A stretch of DNA of 64,000 nucleotides. Origin: Arthrobacter oryzae (GTDB lineage: Bacteria > Actinomycetota > Actinomycetes > Actinomycetales > Micrococcaceae). The stretch lies in assembly GCF_030812315.1 (NCBI RefSeq), contig NZ_JAUSSM010000008.1:226620-290619 (forward strand), written 5' to 3'. Shown here piece by piece: positions 27,654-38,600 of this stretch (positions are counted from its first letter, which is position 1; each line of letters opens with the position of its first letter). The translations under genes and the position numbers were made by a program. The notes below the pieces were generated by a model. It saw only the letters and a list, made by a program, of their open reading frames with translations, had not been told where the DNA came from and searched no databases.

Positions 27654-27956
27654 GATTCCTTCTCCTTCAGCAGCTGGCGGGCACCGGGGTGTGTCTGTCA
27701 GAGTTGTGCGTCGTTCTGATAGAGGAGTCACCGCTGGGTGTGAGGGTCCGGAGTGCAACTTGGGGAACCGGGAACGGTCCGGAATTTCGGGAGGGAATAA
27801 GAGACGGAGGAGCGCCGAACGAAATTACGGGCCGTGAGCGGCGCATGCCGCCCTGGTTGCGCGGAGGACCCGCCCAGCGATGATGGGCATCAGAATGACA
27901 AACAGCGAAGTTGCTTCTGCTGGTTCATGGACGCGGGGGAGTGCGGCGGCATGACG
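27631..27956. repeat. Repeat copy 1: DUF4192 start plus structured leader
   Basis: This 326-bp block covers the first DUF4192 codons, its ribosome site and the upstream element ending GCGGCATGACG. Two other copies lie at about 55134-55458 (same extent) and 48249-48503 (core only). Confidence 0.85.
27710..27899 (+). ncRNA. Candidate structured RNA, copy 1
   Basis: An outer helix joins 27710-27720 (GTCGTTCTGAT) to 27889-27899 (ATCAGAATGAC). Inside, a 15-position helix joins 27775-27789 to 27820-27834 with one mismatch, and hairpins follow at about 27838-27851 and 27852-27876. Across copies the long helix shows compensatory pair changes, and the wobble pairs are G-T on the plus strand (they would be A-C on the minus strand), which points to a plus-strand RNA divergent from DUF4192. 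A 64-codon plus-strand frame is open in copies 1 and 2 but shifted in copy 3, so coding is less likely. No reverse transcriptase is near. Confidence 0.6.
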
Positions 27957-29162
27957 AAGGGTCGCGGGCCCGGAGGTTTACCAACTGTTGAAAGAGCTCT
28001 GGACAAGTGGGAAGAGACTGCAATACCGCCGTTAGGGCCACCGGAGCTGGCGGCGATGGCCGAAGGTCGACCGGTTGTAGGCGTGCTGATCCGAAGGCAT
28101 TGTGCCGTCCGTGGCGCACTTGGCGCACCGTGAGCGGGTTAAATTGCTGGCAGGGCACATGCCTAAGAGGAGGCCAGGATTTATGGCGAAACCAGACAGT
28201 GGGGAAGTGGGGCCGCGGTATTGCGTTGGAGGACCCGCTTGGGACGCTCGCGACATATCACCGGTGGATTCATTCATCGCGACGCACCACGTAGGACCCA
28301 CTCGCCCGGAAGCTCCCGATGGCAAAGTACTGCCAGCGTAAGATAGCAGGCTTCTCGCACGTCGTCCCTCGACCGCGTCCGTAAGCCGATCGGCTTACGG
28401 ACGCGAGAGCAACATTGAGCGATCACATATGCCGCCGAGACACAGTCGTATCCATGGGACGAATCAAAAAGTGTAAGGCTGCAAACTAAGAGGTTCTGTA
28501 GCCACCGTCAGATTTAGAGGAATCGAACCCTATTCTGACAGCCTCAGCCTATCCACCTGACGTCAGGAAACGGTGTGCCCCAACCTGACGAGGTCAGCGA
28601 CCCAGGCGATGTCGTTTCTGAGATCCTCCGGGCAGTGCGGGATCCCGTCCGTGCGGGGATAGTGTCAAATACGTCGCCGAAACCGGCGCTTCCGGAAGTA
28701 ACGCTTGGGCTTCCATAGCAGTTCAAGAAGGAAGGGAAGATCATCATGGTCCCGAATAGAAAATGGGCCTACTGCGATAGTGCAGGTAGCGCTCACGGGC
28801 CTGCTTGTACTCTTCGAGGTCGTCCAACATGACCTTCATTCAGGAACACCATCTGAGGCAAAGCCGTCCGCGTTCGCGCAGTGAAGCTTGTAGGAGGATT
28901 GCGCGAGAAGACTATGTCGTGTCCGCGAACGACGTCGGCCTCCTCGTGCGCCGCACCGACAAATTGGTCCCCGGACATCTGCACCGTTCCGTTCTCCCAA
29001 CCCGCGACATCCAAGCCGTAACTGGCACCGGCGGCCGCGATGGCGCTGGCGGCGCAGAACGCCGGGTGCTGTGTCCCCCCGTTACCCCCCCGACCGAATC
29101 GGCGCTTCGGCTGGCCCTACTAAGCGCTGGCTCTGTAAAGGACACCGCGGCAGCCAAAACCT
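27957..29162. other. Non-coding or decayed stretch
   Basis: No convincing complete gene. A minus-strand frame ending at about 28557 reads IPHCPEDLRNDIAWVADLVR then LGHTVS and stops, which looks like the surviving C-terminus of a lost gene. A 32-bp perfect palindrome lies at 28374-28405. The rest shows no recognisable signal. Confidence 0.4.
28374..28405. terminator. Perfect 32-bp palindrome
   Basis: Half-site CGCGTCCGTAAGCCGA is joined directly to its exact complement, giving a very stable hairpin. No T-run follows, so it could be a bidirectional terminator or a protein-binding site. Confidence 0.55.
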
Positions 29163-29405
29163 AAGTCGAGAAACTAGTCAAGGCATCTGCGCGGCCGGAG
29201 GCGAACAGGCTCTACCGCACCGTCTGCCGGTGGTGGAAAGAGATCGAGGTGCTGATAATCCCCCGGCGCCACGACGGGCAAGGTCGAGGGGCGAATAACA
29301 CCGCCATCAAAAACATCGAATGCACCGCCCGCGGGTACCGCGACTCAGACAACTGCAAATCGGTTCTTCTCGTAAAAGTGCGGTCCGAACGGCGGCATGA
29401 CGCTC
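29163..29405 (+). pseudogene. ISL3-family transposase remnant
   Basis: Allowing frame changes, the plus strand encodes pieces typical of the ISL3 transposase C-terminus: EANRLYRTVCRWWKEIEVLI, then a T-G-K-V-E-G-A-like segment, NNTAIKNIECTARGYRDSDN and CKSVLL. It is short and frameshifted, lacks the N-terminal zinc and DDE portions, and is clearly inactive. It marks an old insertion just before the giant operon's end. Confidence 0.6.
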
Positions 29406-29625
29406 ATTGCAAGGTTCCATCTCCTTACGAACCATCAAGAGCCGCCAAGGGTTCAAATACCCCGGTTGGACCGCCTCGCTCCAACAGGAACAGGTCGGGA
29501 ATGCAGGAGGCCGCAACTACCATCGGCACGAGCCAACTGAGCAGCTTCCGTGGGTTAGTTTGAGGCTGAACGTGTCGCGGAGTACGGATTGGCCCTTGCC
29601 ATGACTGATGAAACGGGTCGTGGGG

Positions 29626-32600
29626 TTAGATGTCACCAACTGTCCGTGTAGGCAGCAGAAGAGTGACCACCTCGTCTGAAGCGTCTCCCGCTCGGCGTAG
29701 CACAGGTGCGCCCGGGTCCACGGAATGATTGTCCCTCCGGAACGTCAGCACCAGCTCATGGTCGCCGACGACCGGAGCGATGCCAGCGGTGAACCCTAGG
29801 AACCAGCCGGTGCCGTCCGGCGCCCGCAGAGTTCGAAGGTTCGTGTCGGCGACGGCCCTCCAGGCGACCGGCGGGCGGAACCGGCGACCGTGTCCGAGGC
29901 TACCGTCAGGTGTCTGCAGCCGCAGGTCAACACCGTCCGGGGGGAACGTCGGCGTGCCCACCTCGTCGAACCGAGCGACGTAACGGTCGCTGGGTCCGGT
30001 GTTGGGATCTGCTGCACGGTTGCCTGAATGCAGCAGGATAGATCCGCCCGGCGGCACAGGCTCGGGACCGAAAGTGTAGTGGGTAGTCCAGGTTGGCCGC
30101 CCGCAGCGGAGCCGGATGAATGTTGCATCCGGGTCGCCGGCGCGGTGGGTTCCAAATTGCCCGGCCGTGAGGGCGTCGTCGTGCACGGTGAAGAGTCTCT
30201 CGCCGTCGATATAGCCGGACAGGTGTTGACCGAGGCACTCCAGCACCATCACACCGTCCCACGGAGCCATCCTGCGCGGTCCCTCCCATAGGGCCACGGG
30301 AGCACCGCCCGACAGTCGCTCCAGCCGAACCATACCTATGGGCGCGTCGATCGAAAAGCGGTAGTGGTCTTGTGGTCCCGCATACCGTGCTAAGAGCCCG
30401 ACGACGCCGGTACCCGAGCCACGGACGTGCGCACTGACGCGGTAGTCGGTCCAAGCCTGGTCGCCGGCCACGACGTCGCCATCGGTTCCCGCCGGCACCT
30501 CGAACGGCTCGACCAGCCAGTCGTCGAACGCGAGGGACCCGTCGAACACGCGCACTTGTGAGAATCGGGCCGGTCCGGCGGCGTCGAGTGCGACCCGGCC
30601 GGCGGGCAGCGCGGCGTCATCGACCTCGAAGATCGGGATGTCGTCGACGAACCCTCGCAGGGTCGAGCCTGTCGCCACGATCGCGAGGTCGCGGCCGGCC
30701 GCCCACGCGGCGGCCGTAGTCGGCGTCCGCCAGAGCACGGTCTTGACGCCCCCGGACACTAACTCCAGCCGGTGCTCGCCCGCGCCGAGATCAACCCGCC
30801 ACCGGTAGTGCGAGGACGGGTCGGTGTACCGGACGACGAGCCCGGCCACACCGCCCGGACCGGGCCGCAGCCGCGCGGTCAGGACGGTGTCGGTCCACGC
30901 GGATGAGCCCGCGACTGCGAGACCCGTCCCGGACGCCTCGCTCTGGACGAGGTCCGCCCCGTCCATCCGCCAGACAGCGGTCGTCGTTCCCGGCACGTCG
31001 ACATCGGTGAACGCGGCGCGGTTCCCGGCGGCGAACCGGTCCCGGAGCAAGGCCAAGGACTCTCGTGGCGGCGCGGTGAGCTCGATGCGCTCGAAGCGCG
31101 CGCTCGGCGTGGTTCGAGCGAAGTGGCCGACCGCGCCGACCCTGTGGTCGCCGTGGTCCAAGTCAAACTGAGGTGACGCGCCGAGCCAGCCGCGCAGCCG
31201 GGTGCCGACGGCGTCCACTGTGAGCAGGTATGTCTCACCTGCGGCGAACCCGCCGGGCCGCTCCCACAGCACGGTCTCATTCCCCGCGGTGCGCCGCACT
31301 AGCCGGCGGCGGTCGGCGACGGAGTCCAGCTCGAAGCGGTAGTGATCGTTGTCACCGCGATACCGGAACACCGCACCGACGACACCGGGGTCGTCGGAAC
31401 CGAATTGCAGCGTCAGCCGGTAGTCCGACCAGCCGCGCTCGTCCGAGATCGCGGCGGTGTCCACCGATCCTGGGGCCTCTTGGGTCAGGACGCCGCGGGC
31501 CAGCCGCCAGTCGGACGACTGGCCCGGCGCGAGGTCGCGGATCACCCACGGCCCCACCCGGCGGGTCCGGTCAAACACCGTGAGGCCGGTGAAGCGCGCG
31601 TGTGCAGCGTCCCGGCAGTACAGTGCCACCCGGCCGCGGGCCAGCGACGCGTCCGAGACGGTGAACAGCGGCTCGCCATCGAGCACCGCGCGCAGTTGAG
31701 GGCCGATCGCCGTGATGGTCAGTGCGTGATTCTGTCCGGGGGACTCCCGCACGGCGTCGCGCCACAGCACTGTCGCGACGCCGTTCTGCATCCGCACCAG
31801 CCGTCGGCCGGCGCCACGGTCCAGCGAGAGCCGATAGAAATTGGCCTCATCCTCGTACCGGAACAGAAGGCCGACGGCGCCGCCGTCGCTGGTTCCGAGA
31901 TCACCGAGTCGCAACGCGACCTCGACGTCCTCCCAGTCGTCAGCGTCCGCCGGGCCGCCTCTTAGATGGGTGCCGGGACGGGCGGCACTCGGGCCGCTGA
32001 ACCGGACAACCGCGCCAACGTCGTCAACGGTCCAAACGCCGCCCCCGGTCACCGCGGCGATCGCCACGGCGCCCCGGCCGGTGGGCTGCCAGGCCCTGCC
32101 GTCCCAACGCAGCAGGGCATGGCCGCCCGGCGCCGCGGTGGTGCCGATCATCCAGTGCCGGCCGCTATCGGCATCGGGCGCGATCGCCCGGGCGCTGCCC
32201 GGGAACGGCTGCCAGGCGGCACCGTCCCAACGGAACACTGCGTTGGTGTCGTCGACGATCCACGGCACGCCGTCGGACCCGGCGGCGACAGTGACCGCCC
32301 CCTGGCCGTCCAGCGGCTCCCACACCCCGGTGGATTTGCGGTCGATCTGCACCTGTCCGCCGCCGGGTACGGCGACGGTGGAGACGAGGAACAGCGCCCC
32401 ACCCCCGGCGGCTATGTCAGTACCCGTACCGGCGCTTCCGATCCAGTGCAGCGGACCGGGGATCTGCGGCATCCAGAGCCAGATCTGTCCGGTCGCGTCG
32501 AGCGCCCACAGCCCGCGGTCCGTCGCCGCGATGGCGGCCACGCCGATGCCCGGCGCCGGCACCCAACCGGCGCCCAGCCGCCGGTGTGCCGTGAAACCAC

Positions 32601-35600
32601 CGGCCTGCGGCGGATCCGCGCTGAGCCAGACCGGCCCGCCGGGCGGTGCCGAGACCTCGCGCGCGTACGGGGCCGTAACGTCCGCCCAAGTCTCGTCCTC
32701 GACGCGTACGGCCGCCGACTGCGTCACGACGCCGGCCGCTGCTGCCCACACCGATGGCCCCGAAACCACGCCCGGCGCGTCGACAGCGCTGAACCCTGCC
32801 AGGGAGCCGAGCTCGGGGCGCCACAGCACGGGGTCGCCGGACAGGGCTGTCACCTGCAGGGCCTCGAAGTGCGCCCCCATGTTCTTCCATGCGTAGAAAC
32901 CCACCCTCCCGGCGTTCAGGTCGCCGTCGCGGACGGCGAACAGGAGCTCGCCGTCGAGCCAGCCGACCAGCTGCTCGCCGAAGGTTTCGAGAACGACTCG
33001 GTAGGAGTGGCCCCGCCGGGGCAACCGCTCGGCGTCCTCCCACAGCACGGACGTGATGCCGCCGACCTTCTTGGTCAGCCGCCGGTAGCCGTCCAAGAGA
33101 GCCATCGAGAACCGGTAGAAGTTCTGGCCGTCGCGGTAACGGAAGACCAGTCCGATCGCGTCGAAGTCCTCGCTGCGCAGCATCGCCTCGATCCGCGCAG
33201 CGGACAGCACCGGCGCATTCAGGATGGCCATCGTCCCCGGCTTATCGGGGTTGTTGCTCGCAACGAAGTACTGTCCGGTCTGCACGATGTGGCCGTCCGC
33301 GACGGCCCAGGCAGACGGGAACAGGCTGGCGTTCTCGTCGTCCACGATCGTGTACCGGTCAAGCGCGTTCGGCCCGAAGTCCTCGGTCAAGACGACGCCG
33401 GCCGCCGCGTCACCGGCCGTGGCGCGCAGCAACGGTTCCACCTCGCGTATGGCCAGTGCGCCGGGTATCGCACGCCGCTCGATCCGGTGACCATCGAGGT
33501 CCGTCGCCGCCCTCGAGAGGACCGTCACTGTCTCGCCGTTGGCCGAAGTCGTGCTGAATGTCGCGCCGACCAGCTTGAGTGCGGCCGGTGGGTCGGGCGC
33601 CGGGGCGGTGTCGTCCGTGGCGTGGAGCGCGAGCGAGACCCGGCTCCAGTCGACGGGTTCCGGACTGCGGATGAGCCAGCCGGCGAGCCCTGTCGCGGGC
33701 TCGATTCGGGTCACTTCGACGGCCTCGACGGCCGCGGTGGCGGCGCCGCCCAGCACTGTCTGGGCGAGTGCGGCGTAGGCCCGGTGCTCAGGCTCGGTAG
33801 GCGCACTCGCCGGCGGCACCGCCGCGGCGATCGCGCCCGCGGCCGTCGCCGTCGAGCGCCACACCTCGTCGGGGTGGCTGTGCACCTGGTGTTCGAAGGT
33901 GGCGAACCGAGACGTCGTGAACGAGAACCGGTGCACGACCGGTGCGTCGTGGCTCAGGTCGTCAACCCGGACGTCGGAGAACAGGGCTCCGGGGTTGGCC
34001 CGGCAGTACAGGCCGATCCGGCCGGTGGGCAGCACCGCGTCGCGCACGTCGAAGACGAGGACGCCGTCCTGATGCACCCGCAGCGCGTCACCGACCGCCT
34101 CGACCGTGATCGCGTAGTCGTTCCGGAGGCCGTAACTCCACCGGTCCTCGGCGAGCACCGTGTGCACGCCGTCCAGTACCCGGACCAGCCGCCGACGGCC
34201 GGCGGCGCGGTCCATCGAGAAGCGGTAGTAGCGCGACGGTCCGGCGACCCGCACGACAACGCCGATAGCTCCGTCGGCGGCCGACCGCAGGGTCACGGCG
34301 AGCCGCAGGTCGCTCCAGGTCGCCGCGCCGCGCAGCAACATCGTGCCCGGCCGTACCGGGTCGCGGGGATCGTCGCCCGTGGTGCGGATCCCCGAGGTCT
34401 GCGCCACCCCGATGAGCTGCGGAAGCTGCCAGCCGCTCGTTCCGGTGACCGCCGGGACGCCGTCCACGGTAAGCGTCCGGGCGGCGACATCGACGGCGGC
34501 CACCGGCCACCGGCCCGAAGGGCGGGCGGTGTCCGCAGCGAGCACCACGACGTCGAGTCCCGGCACGACGCCGGTGAGGTCCGGTGCGCCGTCGAGCCGC
34601 ACCGCCGAACCGGTAACTGTCGCCGACGTCCCGGCCAGCCGGGGGTGCCGCACCGCCTTCCACACGGACGGGCCCTGGGCCTGCCCCTGGTCGAGCACCT
34701 CCCAGTCGCCGGTGCCGGAACGGAAGTCGTCGTGCAGCAGCAGCGGGATCAGCCGCGCCTCGTGGACGGCGTCGGCACCGAGCACCGTGCCGGAACCGAC
34801 GGTCAGCTGACGGTCCGGTGCGAAGGTCCGGGTGAGGGCAGGGACACACGCGCTGCCCTCGATGAGGGTGCTCCATTGCCGCTCCGAGCGGGTCAGATCG
34901 TGCCTGGCGTCGGTCCACTCGGGGGTCAGCGCGAGCAGCCGGCCGCCGGTGTCGCGGGCGGGCTGGTTGTTGGAGTCGAATACGTACAGGCCGAGGTCGC
35001 GCCCCGCGAGCCTGTACATCAACTCGGCGTAGTCGACGTCGAACCGGATGGCCACATCGTAGCCCCGGTACACCGGGCGGGGGAGCGCGGGGCGGTCGCC
35101 CGCATCCGGAACTGTCGGGGGCATGGTCTGGCCCACGTAGGGCGTGAGCGTACCGAGCGCGCCGCTGTCGTCGCCCGTGATCGCGGCAAGTCCCGGGGGG
35201 CCCTCCGTACGGAAGTAGCCGTACTCCAGCTGGTCGCGGTCCAGCCCGTAGCCACCGCCGGCGATCGATGTGTAGCCCGCCATCGGGTCGTCGCTACGGG
35301 CCTGCAGCAGGGTGCCGACCGTCAGCCGGTAGACGGTGTCCGGGTACAGCACCGCGCCGGTCTCGGACCACCGCTCCAGCTCCGACACCAGGTGCTGCAC
35401 CAGCTCCTCGCGGCGGGCGACCTCGGCGGGGTCCGGCGGCAGCGTGAAACACACCGATGTGACGCAGACCCGGTCGCCCGGGTTGCCGATCACCACCGAC
35501 CCGAGGTCCGAGCCGGTAACCCGCACGAGGCCGTCGGCGCCGACCGATGTTGCGGTCTTCGTGCCGTCCGCCGTGACGGTGGTCGCGGGCGCCGTGCGGC

Positions 35601-38600
35601 AGACTTGGTGCAGCGCAGCCTCGTCCGACGGCGCGTCGACCACTACCCGGATGATTCCCGTGCCGCGCAACGTCAGGGTGGCGGCGGTGACGCCGGGCGG
35701 AGTGCGGTCGACGGCGACCCCTCCGCCCAGGGCGTCTAGCCCGGTCGCGGTGACGGCACCACCGAACGCGGAGACGTCCAGCTCCACTTCGACGGCCGGC
35801 CCGTCCAGGTCGACTTCCAGACGACGGCCGCAGTCCAGGCCCACCCGGCCGCCCCGTGTCACGACCGTGATGGAGGCCGCGCCGGGAACCTCGAAGCCGA
35901 GGCCGTCTCGCGGTAGCGGGTTGGCGGTGACGCCGGGAGCGAGTCCGGTCAGGTCGGTGCAGCGACGGACCGGCCGCACGGCGTCCGGCGGCAGCTGCAC
36001 CGTCACCGTGGTGACTCCGGGGGTCGAGCAGGTGACGGTCACCGGGTTCGGGTAGGTGCCTTGGGAATCGACGTAGCTGCCCGATCCGCACAGCGCCTTC
36101 GTCATCCCGCCGACCGGCCGGTCGAGCAGCACCACCTCCCGCGGTCCGCCAGGCCACGACAGCGTGACCTCCGGATGCGCGGGACAGTGCCATGGTGACG
36201 CGACGAGGTCGCCGACCCGCAGGTCGCGGAAGTCGCAGCAGAAGCGTCGCGCCGGCACGGGGGGAGGGCACGGGTAGAACGGGAACGCCGCCGTGAACCA
36301 CTCGTCCCACGCCTGCCCGGTCTGCCGGCTGGCGTCGAACGGCGTGCGGGACCACACGAGAAGCTTGGTGTTGCCGACCGCGGCGGGATCGCCTGCGGGC
36401 AGTGCGGGGACCGGCGCCCAGGCCCCGTACATCGTAGGCAGCGCGGGGCGGGCCGGATCCAGCGGGGAGCGCGCCACGGCCTCCCACGTTCCGCCCCCAC
36501 CGGTAGCGGGCCGCCATCGGCTCAGCTCGAGGGAGCGCAGCACCGTGCGGATCTGCACCGGACCCTCGCCGGCCACAGGATCCCCGATCCACTCCCAGCC
36601 CTCCTCGGCCCCGGCCGCCCCGGCGTTCACGCCCAAGCCCGCGGCGTCCACCACCGGCCGGCCGAAGGTGAGCTGGGGCCGCACGTCGAGAGGGACGACC
36701 GGCAGCCCCGCCGGCGGGGCGGCGGCCGGGTCGAGCGGCGGGACTGCGCCCACCGGGGCGAGGAACCCCGTGCCGTCGTCGACGTCGGGACGCAGCAGCG
36801 CCACGCCGTCGCGCGGCAGCCGCCACGTCGTGGTGACCTTGGGATGCGCGAGCGAGAGCTCGGTCAGCGGCGTGGACAGTGGCGGCGGGTCGGGGCGCGG
36901 TCCCCACTGCTTCGTGAACGTCTTGTGGAAGTCCGGCAGCGGCCACGGCAGGTCCACCGTGATCTCGAGCTCGAGCCGCAGGATGAGCGGCTCGAAGACG
37001 TCGGCGTCGAGCCGGGCGTCGAGGCCGAGGCCGAAGCCGAAGCCGAAGATGGTCAGCGCGAGCTTGCCGTGCAGCCAGAGGCTGCCGTGGAAGTGCGGTG
37101 GCTTGAAGCTCAGCAGTGCGGTGCCCTCGATCCACGCCTCGAACGTCAGCGCGAGGGGACCGAAGTGCTCGTCGGCCGTGTAGCCGACCCAGGCCCCCGT
37201 GTAGAGCCGGTGGGCGTTGATCATGAACCAGGCTTCGGCTTGGAAGATCTGGAAGATGCCGGCGCGGATCCGCTTGTCGCGCGGCTTGTCGGAGCCGACG
37301 TTGAGGTACCAGGCGCTCCCGTCGTGGAAGTCAAAGAACGATTCAACGCCACCCCGGATCTCGATCAGCTCGCCCTCGTCACCCGTGCGGTAGAAGGCGT
37401 CCAAGCCGAACATGAGGCTGCCGGAGCGGAAGTCGAGGACGGCGAGGGACCGGAACGTCGGCTCGGCGGGCCCGCCCAGCTCGGCCCGCTCCTTGAGCAG
37501 GTTCGCCTTACCCTCCAGCAGGATGATCGGACCGGGGAAGGCGATGACGAGCAGGATTCGGCCCGCGAACGTGTATCCGTTGTCCGACTGGGTGCCGAGT
37601 GTGACACCGGCCCCGAAGGCCAGGCTGCCCAGCTTGTTGTCCCACTTGTGCGCCAGGTCCGCGACCCCCGGCGTGGGTTTCTTGTACCAGTCCTCGTACC
37701 AGTTCTGCTCCGGCCGCCGGTTGGGCTCCATGTTGAGCGCGAAGAGCCCGGCCATCCCGTAAAGGCCCAGGCCCGTGCTCAGCAGCGGGATGCCGACCGG
37801 CAGCTCGACGCCGATGTAAATGGCGAAGAACCCGTACATGTCGCCGCTCGCGGAGTCGAGCGCGCGTCCGATCACGAGCTGGGCGTCGACCTCCAGGTCG
37901 AGCGCGATCAGCCGCAGCTGGATGGCGCCGTCGAACCGCTGGCCGCCGCCGGGCAGGTCGCGGTAGGACACCAGGCCCTTGAACGAGACCGCGTCCGGCA
38001 CCTCGAACTCAACCGAAACGCCGTCGAGGCTGACCCCGACGTCGCCGGCGTCGTCCCAGCTGATCCGCAACCCGTCGACGGAGGCCCCGGCGGGCATCCC
38101 CTCGAGCAGCTTGAGCCCGCCGGAGAAGCCGACCCAGTGCCGTGCGTCGTCGGTGACGCCGAAGCCCAACCGGGTTACCTCCAGCGCGAAGCCGTTGAAG
38201 TCCAGGACGACCTGGTCGGGCAGGTCGAGCCAGCCCCCGGCCAGCTTGACGTGCCCGGCGGTGTCGATCGAGAGCTCCTTGACCGTGAAGGTCGGCCAGT
38301 TGACCGGCTCGACCAGCGGCGTGACGGCGCCGCTCAGCGAGAAAGTCGCGAGCCCCTGCTCGACGCCCACCTTGAGGCCGTCCAGCCGCAGCCGGAGGAC
38401 GTCCTCCAGCTCGACCTCCGCGAGGCCGCCCTCGGCGGACAGGCCGATGGTGAACGCGCCGTCGAGGCCCAGGGCGAGCTCGACGTCCACCGGCTGGTCG
38501 AAGAAGGGCAGCGTGAGGCGGGCCTCGATGCCGAACTCGACCGGGGTGTTCTGCACGAAGCGCACCTTCGCGGAAAGCAACTCGATGTCCACGCCCAGCA

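Noticed and set aside
27689..27883. 64-codon plus-strand protein gene within repeat copies 1 and 2
   Set aside because: Differences between copies change amino acids freely while keeping base pairing, and copy 3 is out of frame.
27710..27899. Retron msr-msd interpretation of the structured repeat
   Set aside because: The closing inverted repeat is reminiscent, but no reverse transcriptase gene lies near any copy.
28511..28540. tRNA 3'-end-like motif (GGAATCGAACCC)
   Set aside because: The T-stem does not pair and no other tRNA part is present.
31966..35739. A 1257-codon plus-strand frame opposite the giant gene
   Set aside because: It is the antisense shadow of a very GC-rich gene; the composition is Arg/Gly/Pro-rich, with no domain and no ribosome site.
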